A DNA stretch of 64,000 bases from Brachionus koreanus (Eukaryota > Rotifera > Eurotatoria > Ploima > Brachionidae). Shown in pieces: positions 12,160 to 23,325 of the stretch. The stretch covers positions 2,591,695 through 2,655,694 of the forward strand of contig PJRA01000048.1 in NCBI GenBank assembly GCA_016987375.1, written 5' to 3'. The notes beneath the pieces were generated by a model. It saw nothing but the letters and a program-made list of their open reading frames with translations, was not told the origin of the DNA and did not search any database. Numbering within the stretch: position 1 is the first letter of the stretch; every line of letters begins with the position of its first letter. A program made the position numbers and the translations under genes.

Positions 12160-13200
12160 ATTGCTGGTCTTCCTACCTTCAGCTTGCCTTGCGGTGTCCA
12201 TTGCAAGGCTAAAATTGTTATACGATTTTCTTCCATCCTAAGTATATATCATAGGCACCGTAACCTTTTTTTTTTATTCAAAGGCTCATTTATTCCGAAT
12301 TTGTTCTTTTGTATAGTTCGTTAGTTTATCAGGCCATATTAGTTTTAGGATTCTCTTTAAGCTACAAGCAGTGGCGTAGCCAGGTTTTTCAGATGGGAGG
12401 CTCACTCCAAATTTTATTAGTTAAAAAACAAATTTTTTAAATGTTTTATGATAAAATGAATAACTTTGATTTTTAAATTGGAAGGGGCTGAATCAACTCA
12501 ATTTTTTGAATGGGTGGGCTTAAGTCCTCGCTAGCCCCCCTCTGGCTACAAGTGTGAAATGTATTTACACTTTTTCTGTCAGATTCAGACATCCCCCAAC
12601 ATTCACTATTAAACATTAGCGTTGCTTTTACTTTACTATTGTACAGTTTAGTCTTTGTTTTATTGCTGTAGCTGGTAGATTTTCATGCTGGTTTAGGTCT
12701 TGCAAAGGCACTTTTTGCTTTCGACAGTCTCTTGCAATATCTGTGTGTTCCCATAGTGATGTTGATGATGCTTCTTAGATTTTTGAAGACTGTAATTCTC
12801 TCAACTTCTGTGCCTTCTCAGTTGGTTTAGCATTATTCACAAGATCTCGCATTTTGATGTGTATATTAGCTTCTGTATTTGCTATCAACACTAGATCGTC
12901 TGCAAAGTCCAGGTCTTCAAGTCTTGTGGTAAAATTCCACTAAATACCTCTAGGAGTATTTAGCAGTTGATTTCCTCATAACCAAGTCAACTAGGAACAG
13001 AGTTGAATAGAATTCGCATCTTTGTCTTACTCCTGTATTTACTTTGAAGCCTCTAGATAGACCTTTTTACAGAATTATACTATACTTGAATTGTTCGTAG
13101 AAGAGTTTTATAAATTTGACGATTTTGTGGGGTTTATCATAAGATCTAAGTGTGGCCAAAGAGTTTCTCTGAGAATGCATTCAAAGGCAGATATAATATA
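12160..13200 (-). mobile_element. Non-LTR retrotransposon remnant interrupted by a hAT MITE
   Basis: Minus-strand reading gives polymerase motifs in order: RETLW and IVKFIKLFYEQF (about 13160-13080), RGFKVNTGVRQRCEF (13050-13010), the catalytic FADDLVLIANTEANI (about 12910-12860), SLKRILKLIWPDKLTNYT (12370-12300), and the C-terminal ALQWTPQGKLKVGRPAMTW (12220-12150). There are many stops and shifts. The TPQG..K.GRP..TW ending is typical of one large LINE lineage that differs from the CR1/jockey-like copy at 20-22.7 kb. The reading is broken by an insertion at 12369-12544. Confidence 0.85.
12361..12552. mobile_element. hAT-type MITE with 8-bp target-site duplication
   Basis: A 176-bp element (12369-12544) begins CAGTGGCGTAGCCAGG and ends with the imperfect inverse CCTCGCTAGCCCCCCTCTG. 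It is flanked on both sides by the 8-bp direct repeat GCTACAAG (12361-12368 and 12545-12552). CAG...CTG ends and an 8-bp duplication are diagnostic of hAT transposons. It has no coding capacity, so it was moved by a transposase from elsewhere. It sits inside the LINE remnant; removing it and one repeat rejoins the LINE reading frame, so it inserted later than the LINE. Confidence 0.85.
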
Positions 13201-13750
13201 AAAAATAAAATGATACAAAAAAAATTATACTACTACTTATTAAGGATTTAATAATTTTTTTCTTGAGTACTTGCAGTTAGAGTTATTTAATACTCAAAAT
13301 ATGCAATCGAATTCGCCTGGAAATTTGGTCTACACATGTATATAAATATATATATTGATAGTACCTTAAAAAATAATAACTAAATTTAATTTATTTTTAT
13401 TTTTTGTTAATTTACAATTTAAAATTATTCTAAAGATTCAAAAAGGAAAAATTTTATTTGAAAAACTTTAGATCATATAAAGAGAAAATTTAACAAAATA
13501 TAATTATAAAATTAAGAAGCTCAATGTTCAATTTGATCAAATCAAATATAGATGACTTTCCGTTATATGGTTATATGGGTATAAATATTACAAAAAAAAA
13601 TTTTTATTATTCAAAAAATTTTTGTTTTGGGAAAACACTCAAAAACAAAATTTAACTGATTATGGTTATAATTAACAAAAAATAAACAAAAAATAATAAG
13701 TTAATTCTAAACCAGGTCAATTAAATATTTAAATCAAAAAATTTCATATT
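13201..13750. other. A/T-rich intergenic
   Basis: No gene or repeat recognised between the LINE remnant and the 3' end of the HENMT1 coding region. Confidence 0.5.
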
Positions 13751-16700
13751 TCAATCCAAACTAAATTGTCCGATTAATGGACTTTCTTCATTTATTCTGT
13801 TTCTCTTTCTAATCGCGCGAAGATTATAAGCACATTTTTTTTGGTTATCCGCGTTATAATTACAGCTTTTAAAATCGGTTAAACGCAGACGATTTCGACG
13901 TGTTTTAAATTCAAAATCAAGACATTTTTGAATATATTCCTCAGAATAGGTGTTATCTGTTTCATCAGCATCCTGAAATTGTTCACTCAAACTTTCTCTG
14001 AACTTTAAATCAGGCATTTCTGATACTTGGGGTAAATATTGGTCCCAATTCTCTTCTTCAAAATTAAAAGCATCATTCGATTTTATAAAATTTTTATCTT
14101 CTTGAAAACTATTCTCAATAAATTGTTCATCAACTTTACCCATCAAAAAATCAGTTTGGCTCCTGGGACTTTCAATTGAATCTAGCTCATAGTAGCTGTC
14201 TTCGTGCTCAGAAAAATCCTCATCTTCTGATTCAGTATGAATTGTGTGAATTACAAACTTGTCTTGTTTGGTAAATTTATAACCAGCCTCTTTCATTAAA
14301 TTTATGATCTCGTCACCAGGTACTTTGAATTTTTTTAATGATGTAAAATTTAGTAGTGTATCTACTTTAGCTAATTTGATGTAATCATCATAAATATCTA
14401 TATCATTATCGATTTTTTCCTTTTCTTCTTCAGTCAAATGACTACCCAAATTGTCTGGATCATACTGTTGATGATTTTTTCTTATATAATTTGAACTTGA
14501 AGTCAAAAAAGAAACTATATAATTGATTTCGTCAAGTACGACACGATTTCTGTCGTCTATATTTTTGAATTCGTATAATTCAAAAGGGTAGCTATAACCA
14601 TAAACCAATTTAAAACTATCTGGATCAATTTTTTTAGAAGAATCTTCATTATCATAATATAAATTTTGTCGAATTTGTTCGCTGCTCGGATTTCTATATC
14701 TATTTTTTAAATATATGTCTTTTTTTTCATCTAAATAAGCTTGAAATGAATTTCGAATTGAAATCGATTTTTCAGGTGAATCAATTAATTCTTGGTTATA
14801 AAAAAGGGCCATTTGAGTACAATGACCGACATCTTGAAATTCTTTTGGCGGCTCTCCTTTTGAAAAAAAGATTATCTTCAAAATATTTTCATTTATTTGA
14901 ATTTTTTTATAAATTAGTTTGAAATTTATTTTCTCAAGCTTTATTCAAGATTAAAAATTTAATTTTTTCTTTAAAATAAAACATTAAATAGAATATTTTA
15001 ATAAAATATTCTATTCAATGTAATAATATTTTATAAAATATTAAAGAGAAAGACTTTATTACTTTTTTTAATTTTAATTGATTAATGATAGGAAATAATC
15101 AAATCAACTCAAAGGTAAACATTTGTAGTTCAAATATTTAGATTTCAAAAATTTAAAAAATAAATTAATATAAAATAATAATAAAATAATATAAAATATT
15201 TATAAAAAAAATAATAAAATCAGTAATGTTATTGACTGATTACTTTTAATAAAGACAAATACAAAATATACGTAATTCAAAAACGATCTATTGATTTGTA
15301 CATTCTGTCCTTCAAGTGTTAATTTAGGAAGAAAAATACTGACATTTTTTAAATCAAGCATGGAATTGATAGAATTTAGACAAATTGAGTCATAAATAAT
15401 TAAATTAAAATAAAATTTAACAAAAAAAATTCAAAGAAGCGTGTTTCTTAAAGTTTTTTGGTGTTTAAATAGTGTTTTTGGGTGTCTGAGGTGTTTTATA
15501 TTTGTTTTTTGAGCGTTTTAGACTATTTTTTTTAAATTATTTTCGATATAGGAGCATTAGATTTTTATTCAGGATTTTTTTATCGTTTTTTAAGTCTTTA
15601 AATAGCATTGTTGGGTGTTTGAGGTGTTTTTTTTTGATGTTTTTGGCGCATCAAAAACGGTCAAAAAACACTCTAAATGAAATATTATGTTTTGTTTATA
15701 AAGTGTTTTTCTCTCGTTTTTTTGTTCCAAAAACGCTCTAGTTTTAAACGCAAAAAAAACAAGCCAAAAACGCCCAAAAAACAGCTACCAAACGCCGTTT
15801 AAACAGTGTTTTTTGCCTGTTTTTGTCCCCTCGGGTAGAAATATTTAAAGTAGCTCTTATTATAATTATTGTCTAATAGATCTTTTTCAAGAGTGTTTTT
15901 TCTATTCAATAATTTTTTTCCTGTAATAATGATCATAGGAATAAGCTCAAATTGAGTTTGCTTATGTTATTAACATAATCAGATGGGATTAAATCAATGA
16001 ATCAATGTCACATAAGGAAATACGAAAATTATGCCATAAAAATGACTTGTATAGAATTTACTCAACCGGTTAATTCAATCGGTATTATTTAGCGATGTAT
16101 ATCTAGTGGCCGTAATGTGCAGTGAACAACACTAGGAGATAAAATTGGTGAACAATAATAACTGACGAGATGCAGAAACAGTATAACCAGTAAAAAGTAA
16201 AAACCTTTAAAATTAAAAATTGAGGAACTGCAGGAATTTGTGTTAGGTCCACCGGTTTTTCTTATTTTTGTTAATGATTTACCATTCTAATTTAAAAATT
16301 TAAGGATCAAAATGTTTGCAGATGATACAACAATAAGTATCTCTGAAAAGGAAAGCTTGCATTCAAGTCTTCTATCAATTTTAGATTATATAATTTTTTT
16401 TAACAAACTAGCTTGAGCGAATTAAATACATTTGTGGTTGATTTTTGTTGTTTTGTTAAGTTTGTTTATAATTTAAAATTAAAGTTAATTATTTATCTAT
16501 TCATAATATATTTATTATTTCTTCAGTATCTTGTTTAAATAATTAAAAATTAAAGTTTAACTTGTTATAAGAAGCTATTTTGTTTTGCAAAACCACATTC
16601 TATGCTGTTTGGGGAACCGAACTACATTATAGCATCAGATTATTATTATCATTATTAAACAATTTAAATTGAATCGAAAAAATTTAAATTAGATAAATTA

Positions 16701-18109
16701 CAATTTTTTTAAACGCAATTTAATAGTTGTTACATTTGTAGATAGCTAAGATCTTTAGAGATTAGATATTGACTTATTAAATAAATTAATTTTTAATGAT
16801 ATACTAGATATAGATTTTTAAATCCCGTCAAAGAAATCAACATATTAATACAGGAAGAAACTAATTTAATACAAAAATAATTTCTTAAATTTAATTTTTT
16901 TCAGAAAAAAGACAATATTTTTGCGATTTTTACCTTTAATTTTCTCCTGCATTAACACTAGAAAGCCCGACTGATTTCTCATAAAAATTTCAAAAAAAGT
17001 TTTTAAGATGAATAAAACATTTTCATTCAAAATTTATTTATTTTCTAAAAAATAACAATCGACATATTTAGCTAATAAAAGCCATTTTTTATAATTTTAC
17101 TAATATGTGATAAATTCAAATTTCAATTTTTCAAAAATGGGTCTAAAAAACTCCTCGGTCGTTCTAGTGTTAAGCTTATCTTCTTGTTGACAAATATAAA
17201 CTAATTTTATTTATTTTAAACTCATTTTATTATTCTAAAAAAAACGTATATCTTAACTTAAATAATTAAATGTAATTGATTCAGTATCATATTTATCACC
17301 TAGAAATTTTTATTAAACAATTGATTTATCTAGCATTAAAATATGAAATTTGCAAAAAATATTTATATTTTACAGCTAAAAAATGATCACTTACCTAGAC
17401 CGTAAAAGGAATTGTTAAACAATTTATAGCTTTTATAGATGTTGAGGATATTATCTTTACACCATTTTTGAAATTCATTTCTGTTCCATTCAAATTTGTG
17501 ATCCCAATGGCGAAATTTTTGGTTAATTTTTCTTTCGTCATAAGGATTTTCTTCAAAAACTACATTAAATTCGCTATTTGGAGTCGATATCAAAACAAAT
17601 TTGGGTCTAAGATGCTTGAATACAGTTTTTATACACTCTTTTAACGTTTCTGGATACATATGTTCTATTATTTCAACCATACTCACGAAATCAAGACCAC
17701 AATTTTTTTCACAAAATCTGTCCAAAAAGTATTTTTCAGGCTTGGATATGTCTCCCTTGATTATATACAAGTCTAAAGGGTTTTCACGACAATGGAACAA
17801 ATCAACCAAATTGTCAGTAAATTTCGATTTATTTTTTTCCAATATGCTCTCATCCAAGTCCAAACCAATTATTAAGTTTAAATTTTGGTTTGTTTGCTTC
17901 AATAAATGAATAAGTTTGCATTCAGCACAACCAATATCCATGAAAGAACTGCAATTAAAATCAAACAAAAGACCTGATACATAATTATAGCGTTGAATGT
18001 AAAGAGGAGGATCAAAAGATAGTTTTTTGTTTTGATCTGTTGATAAATCGTCAGAAGAAAAGTGATGCTGACAATCGTTTTCGGAATTGTTGGTGACTAT
18101 ATCAGTCAT
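13751..18109 (-). CDS. HENMT1: Small-RNA 2'-O-methyltransferase HENMT1/HEN1 (2 exons, 606 aa)
   Basis: HEN1 adds a 2'-O-methyl group to the 3' end of piRNAs (and some siRNAs), protecting them from trimming. Exon 1 (18109-17395) holds FDPPLYIQRYNYV, the SAM site DIGCAECKL (about 58-66) and the metal-binding set of the family: E146, E149 and H150 in MVEIIEHM plus the histidines of HWDHKFEW (201, 204). Exon 2 (14856-13751) continues in phase: the join makes YGLGEPPKEFQDVGHCTQMA, matching GVGEPP...GYCTQ of other HEN1 proteins. The ATG at 14881 is intronic and not a start. The region after residue 260 still resembles animal HENMT1 (SFKLVYGYSYP), but a strongly acidic tail of about 160 residues follows, making it much longer than human (393 aa). 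The 2.5-kb intron carries repeats. Confidence 0.92.
15420..15840. repeat. GTTTTT-rich repeat with internal hairpins, in HENMT1 intron
   Basis: Dense GTGTTTTT/AAAAACGC motifs. A roughly 30-bp unit containing TTAAATAGTGTTTTTGGGTG (from about 15464) recurs near 15597 in slightly altered form. TTTTTGATG...CATCAAAAA forms a perfect 9-bp stem near 15635-15660. The left half is GTGTTTTT-rich and the right half AAAACGCC-rich, so the segment could fold on itself. It may be a degenerate foldback element; no ends or target duplication are clear. Confidence 0.5.
16236..16400 (+). mobile_element. LINE reverse-transcriptase scrap in HENMT1 intron
   Basis: The plus strand reads VLGPPVFLIFVNDLP, a stop, then KMFADDTTISISEKESLHSS. 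This is the polymerase block LGP.LF..F.NDLP...FADD.T with the catalytic YADD-type box. Only about 55 codons remain. Confidence 0.75.
16952..17173. mobile_element. TTAA-flanked MITE, copy 1
   Basis: A 214-bp element (16956-17169) with ends CACTAGAAAGCCCGA and, inverted, CACTAGAACGACCGA, flanked on both sides by TTAA. A 207-bp relative lies at 38746-38952 in reverse orientation and a right-end fragment ends at 60580. TTAA duplications are characteristic of piggyBac-type transposition. It is noncoding. It lies inside the HENMT1 intron. Confidence 0.8.
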
Positions 18110-18477
18110 TTTTGAAATATGAGTTTTATAGAAATATTAAAAATCTAAAAAACAAATCATTACTTAATTTTAAAATACAGTGTTTCATGAGAAGCATAAT
18201 AAATAAAATTAACAAAAAATCATTTGATTTTAAAACTAAACTAGAAATATTTAGACTTATAAATTTTTAGTACTGTTTAGAGCTTATTTTCTAAATTAAG
18301 CGGAAACTTAAAATTTAATCAATTTGATTTTATTTAAAGTGAAAAAAATGAATGAACTTGAGCATACTTATTTAACATATTATAATGTTAATTTTTTTTT
18401 ATTTTCTGATTTTTTTCTTATACAAAAAGAATAAAATGACCGATAACTAATAAATATAAGCTTTACTTAATTATTTA
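18110..18477. other. HENMT1 upstream region
   Basis: A/T-rich; it presumably contains the HENMT1 promoter. No motif that I can support. Confidence 0.4.
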
Positions 18478-18840
18478 TAACCCAGACTACGCAGTGCAGG
18501 TTTGGAATCCAATTATGAAATGGAAATGCGTTAGAGAAGAGTTTAGAGAAGGCAACAAAAATACATATGTCACTAAGAAATATGTCGTCTGATATTAGGT
18601 TAGCTAAATTGGGATTGACAAGACTGAGCGAAAGAAGAGTGAGAGAGGACTTGATTAAAATGTACAAATTAGTGAATGGCTTGGAAATTATGGATCTGGT
18701 CAGAGATCTAATAAAATCAGAAAAGAAGTGTCTTAAAGCGGCATTGGAACAAGTTGCCAGGAAATGTGGAGAAACCTAAGTTAACCGCTGGTTTCAAAAT
18801 CGCAAACAACAAAATAATTATAGAAAATGGCTAGCATAAT
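18478..18840 (+). mobile_element. LINE C-terminal fragment joined to a homeodomain-like scrap
   Basis: The plus strand reads YNPDYAVQVWNP, then in another frame RLAKLGLTRLSERRVREDLI followed by KMYKLVNG, a standard post-polymerase segment of CR1/jockey-like LINEs. In the same frame the text continues to ALEQVARKCGET, a TAA stop (18777-18779), and VNRWFQNRKQQNNYRKW, which looks like helix 3 of a homeodomain (WFQNR) rather than LINE protein. It is noncoding now. Confidence 0.65.
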
Positions 18841-19164
18841 TATTTGATATTAAAGATAATTAATTAGTTGTAAATAAGTTACAAAAAAATTGCATGTTAA
18901 TAATTTGCCATGAAAATATCTTTGCATAATAATTTGCTATAAAGATTTGTAAAGATTAACAGATATTTTAATTTTAGTCAAAAATGATACCTTGACGTTA
19001 AAAAAGGACACGAAATATTATTTTATAAAATCAAACCATAAAACTAGGAAGAAAAATAGGAAATTTATTACACAGATTTCGAAATCTTTGAAATAGCAGC
19101 CAAAATAAGTAGTATTTGAGTGGAAATATCTCAATTACTTACTAAGTACTAAACTGATAAAACC

Positions 19165-19960
19165 GTTAATCACACAATAGTAGTAGTATTAGTAGTAGTT
19201 AACAGAGCGACCCTTTGGGTAAAGCTTCCTTGAAGCTATGGCAGTAAATTCGACTGTTTTCTGAGTCATTTGTCCAAATTATTTTTGAAGTTGTTTATTA
19301 AAAAAGAATAATAATGTGATGAGGTAAACTATTCCAGACATTAACTACTCGGTTAAGTCAAAAAATGATATCGTTGCATGCAGTTTCTCACTTCTTCCCT
19401 AACAAAACATCTTCTCAAATTGAAATTGTTATTAATTTAGTCCATTCTCGAAATTAATAATTTCGTGTCCATTAAATATTTTAAATAATTGAATTAAATC
19501 ACCTCTCATGCGCCTAATTTTGAGATCGGTTAAGTTAAACATCTTAAGCCTTGTCGAGTAATCATATTTCCGTAATATGGTCGCTCTTCTTTGTATCTTC
19601 TCGATTTCTGAAAAATCTCTCTCAAGAAATGGACATCATAACTTATGAAAAATTCTAATTGAGGCCTTACTAGTGCTGTTTAAAGCATTCTTAGTGAGTT
19701 AATGTTCAAATTCTTGAAACTTTTAGCTATCATTCTTAAAATACGATTTCCACGAGAGGTACAATATTTTATTTGATTTCCCCATTTTAAATCATTTTGA
19801 ATATAATCTTTTTCAAGAGTTGATTTGGTTAATTTTCTTGTTCCATATCTTTTATAAATTGTATAATCAAAACAAGAATTTTTTGTCCCAATGTGCATTA
19901 CATTGCATAAGTTTGAAATGTCGAATTTGCAACGATGAAAGGCTTCTGCCAATTTTTTCT
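19165..19960 (-). mobile_element. Degenerate LINE copy with (ACT)n 3' tail
   Basis: The minus strand encodes CNVMHIGTKNSCFDYTIYKR (near 19900) and TKSTLEKDY, collinear with KVMHIGKNNNEFKY and TKTNLEKDLG of the LINE at 20-22.7 kb. Later come NRILRMIAKSF and, near 19330, NRVVNVWNSLP, the conserved C-terminal motif. It ends in an ACTACTACTAATACTACTACT tract (reverse of 19167-19198), as does the fragment at 8379-8563. Several frameshifts make it inactive. Confidence 0.8.
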
Positions 19961-20049
19961 GAAAATATTTTGAACACAGAAAAATTAATTTTAATAAATC
20001 TCAAATAAGAATTAGTAAAAATTTCTTAATGGCTTTTTTTTTCGATAGA

Positions 20050-22751
20050 TAAATTTTTTAATTAACTTTGTCTTTATAGATAGATAGATGAACTTCAGTG
20101 TCATTGAAAACACGTTGCTAATTAATATTAGCTAAGGCAGTTAAAACATTATTTTTATCAATAGCGTTTTTGAATGAGTTAAGTGATTCTGCGTTTTTTA
20201 CTTCACATGGTAATTTGTTCCAGATATTGACTATTCTGTTATTGAAAAAATTGGATCGTTGTTGATTTGATTTTACTAATTCTTTGATGTAATTATATTG
20301 TCTATCTTTTCTATTAGACGCCAAAGGTTTCCTGTACCAGTTTATACAGTCCATTTTATGTAGTTCTTTATATTTCTGGATTAAATCACCTCTAATGCGT
20401 CTCAATTTTAGGCTGGCTAAACCCATATTCATACATCTTTCTTCATAATTTAAATATCGAGTTAATTTAGGTATTTTAGTTAACCTATGTTGAATATCTT
20501 CTAATATTTTTATATCTTTTAATAAATATGGTGACCATACAGGTATAGCATATTCAAGATTTGGTCTGATAAAAGAAGTATATAGTAATTTCCATATAGC
20601 AGGATCACGTGTTTTAAAAGTTTTCTTCAATATACCAAGCATTCTGTTACTTTTATTAGCAGCTGCTATGATCTTCAAATTTCACATTACACTGATCTTC
20701 AAATTTCAGGTTATTTTTGATAAGGATTCCTAAATCTTTTTCTAAGTTTGTTTTAGTCACTTCAATTTGTTTGTCGTTATCATTTAAATAATATTTGAAT
20801 TCGTTGTTGTTCTTACCAATATGCATTACTTTACATTTATTAAAATTTAATTTAATTAACCATTTATTTGACCATTCTGTAATTTTATTTAAATCTTCTT
20901 GTAATGATTTTGCTTCTAATTTATTTGTTACTACATCAAAAATTTTTGTATCATCGGCATATTTTTCGCATTCACTTGACAAGTCTTTACTTAAATCATT
21001 AATAAATATACTAAATAAAGTCGGTACTAAAACAGAACCCTGTGGTACACCACTCGTTACATCTGCCCAATCTGAAAAATAGTTTTCCAATACAACTCTT
21101 TGTTTTCTATTTTCTAAAAACGACTTAATCCACCTTAATGTCAAACCAGTAATACCATATAGTTCTAGCTTGAAAAGTAATCTTTTGTGTGGCATTGTAT
21201 CAAATGCTTTAGCAAAATCAAAGAATATAATGTCAACTGGCTGTTTAATTGATGTCTTGTATGTTAAAAAGTCCATTGTTTCAAGTAGGTTGGTAGTGCA
21301 AGATTTATTTTTTACAAATCCGTGCTGATTTTGTGCCAATATTTTGTTACTATGTAAATGATTTACGATATGCTTTCTGATTAATATTTCTAATATTTTG
21401 CACGGTATACAAGTCAACGATATTGGTCGATAGTTAGAGATATTTAAACGTAAACCGTTTTTGAATAACGGGCTAACATTAGCTGATTTCCATAGATTTG
21501 GTATTTCTCCGGATTCTATTGATTTTTTAAATATCAAATAAAACGGCATTGTCATTTCAGCTGATAATTTTTTAAGAACAAATGGATGTACACCATCAAC
21601 ACCAGGAGTCTTATCAGTTTTAATATCTTCTAGCAACTTTTTGATTTCGACTATTGTAAATATTGCACCGGAAATAGGTTCAAATTGACATTTTTTAATT
21701 TCCATATCTTTAACCAAGTCTTTTTCATTTACAAAAACCGACTTGAATTGATCATTAAGTAAATTTACAATTTTATAACCATTTATGACTCTTTTACCAT
21801 CTATTTCTAAGGAATTTATACGGTGTTTAATTTCTTTTTTCATGAAAATAATCTTTTAGGATTTTATTTATCAAAGGCGATTTTTTCTTCAAATTTCATA
21901 ATAGCTAAAGAAATGTTTTTATTTAGTTTTTTAATGTGATTTTTGTATTCAGTCAATAGATTCCTTCTAAGTTTACCATAAGACGCTCTTAGTTTATACC
22001 ATAATCTTTTTTTGATTTTTATTTGCTTTAACAAATCATTATTTATTCATGGAGATTTTAATTTTATCAATTTTGTTGGTATATATTTTTTACATAAATT
22101 ATTGTAAATATCCAAAAATATTTCATAGCAATCATTAACATTTTTGTCTTGAAATAGAGATAACCAATTGATCATATTGAGTTCTTTGGAAAAGTTTTCA
22201 TATTGACCAACACTGAATGCCATCTTTTTTTGTTTGAGATTATTATTATCTGTTTTATTACTTAAATAATATTCCCATCTAAGCATTAAATGGCCTTGCT
22301 TTGTTTTCCCAAGAGGTGGACCATACTCTATTTTGTCTATTCTATCTTTTGTTTCTCCAATTATCAAGTCAATTGTATTAGTTAGCTCACCTTTAGCATT
22401 AATAAATGTTGGTTCATCCACAAATTGATAAAGAAAATTGTCATTTAAACATGTTACAAAATCAAAATCAAAATTTTTGCCAAGACTTACATAGCCACTA
22501 CCAGATTCATCCCATTTAATAGAATTGAAATTAAAATCACCAGCTATTATTAAGCCATTAACTTTATAAGTGTCTAAAGATTGCTTAACAACTCTAATTG
22601 TCTGATTAATTTCAAAAGCTTCATTACAAACTTCTTGATTTTTATTAAAATTTGGTGCTCTATAGATACAACCAGCCAATATTGTCTCATTATTTACATC
22701 AATTTCGACCCAAATTATCCTCCGGTATCTGTTTATGATTGTCACGGTCAC
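20050..22751 (-). mobile_element. CR1/jockey-like LINE, 5'-truncated and inactivated
   Basis: Most complete retrotransposon of the window. Endonuclease part (22751-22047): LAGCIYRAPN, LIIAGDFNFNSIKWDE and NTIDLIIGE, but the first third of the domain is missing. Then a linker in the same frame with three stop codons (about 22048, 21868, 21842). Polymerase (21843 on): TPGVDGVHPFVLKKL, LFKNGLRLNISNYRPISLT, FFDFAKAFDTMPH, SGVPQGSVLVPTLFSIFIND and catalytic YADDTKIF. Near 20680 a 7-nt insertion (a local repeat of AATTTGA) shifts the frame; the C-terminal part continues at 20678-20118 (RMLGILKKTFKTRD, KLPCEVKNAESLNSFKNAI). It ends with a short ATCT repeat (about 20080-20092). Not active. Confidence 0.92.
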
Positions 22752-23174
22752 TCTTTAATTTGATTAAAAGTCATATTGCGTTCTCCAATTAATTTTCTGT
22801 TGTATATTTGTGATGTTGATTTCATTTCGAGCCTGTAAAGCTTTCAATAATTGGTTGTTTAGTCTTGTTTTCAAAAATTTCACGTTTGTCTGGAGTCTAG
22901 CTGAATTGTATTCGCAAATTGTTTTATAATTTTAGTCATCGGTCGAGAAAAATATAATGCAATACTGTGAATCAGGATGCATTTAAAAATACATTTTTTT
23001 GGTACATTTTGATTTTCTTCCTAAAGTAAGCAACTATAAAACCTTTTATCAGCCTGATTCAAGTTACCCATACGCCAATTTTGATGTTCAAAAGGTTTTT
23101 TCAAGATTCCATCAGCTATTTAAAATTTTTTAAAACTACAAAAGCAATATAAAGTTTAGTTTATGGATAAATAG
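22752..23174. other. Region upstream of the LINE
   Basis: The minus strand near 22860-22765 can be read as KTRLNNQLLKALQARNEINI, possibly a remnant of LINE ORF1 or unrelated sequence. Otherwise nothing recognised. Confidence 0.4.
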
Positions 23175-23325
23175 AGTGCTTTTATAAAATGTCCAGAATC
23201 GACTAAATTACGTAATTTTACGTAAAATTACATGTTCTTACCAACTAAAATTAACGTAAGCTTACCAAAAATAATGTAAAATTACGTAATTTAGTCGATT
23301 CTGGACATTTTATAAAAGCACTGTA
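23172..23325. mobile_element. MITE with 47-bp perfect inverted repeats, TA-flanked
   Basis: The left arm 23175-23221 begins AGTGCTTTTATAAAATGTCC. The right arm 23276-23322 is its exact reverse complement over all 47 bases, separated by 54 bp. Both sides are flanked by TA after one more base (23172-23173 and 23324-23325). TA flanks and long perfect ends suggest a Tc1/mariner-type MITE. Perfect arms imply a recent insertion. Confidence 0.85.

Noticed and set aside
14857..14881. ATG at 14881 as start of a separate 376-aa protein
   Set aside because: The first codons after the acceptor at 14856 read EPPKEFQDVGHCTQ, the known continuation of HEN1, and the phase matches exon 1 (ending 17395). The ATG is in the intron.
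15502..15741. 79-aa Phe/Arg-rich frame
   Set aside because: It lies in the GTTTTT repeat inside the HENMT1 intron; composition is explained by the repeat.
20118..22751. Host genes for endonuclease/reverse transcriptase
   Set aside because: Domain order, stops, frameshift, 5' truncation and simple-repeat tail show one dead LINE.
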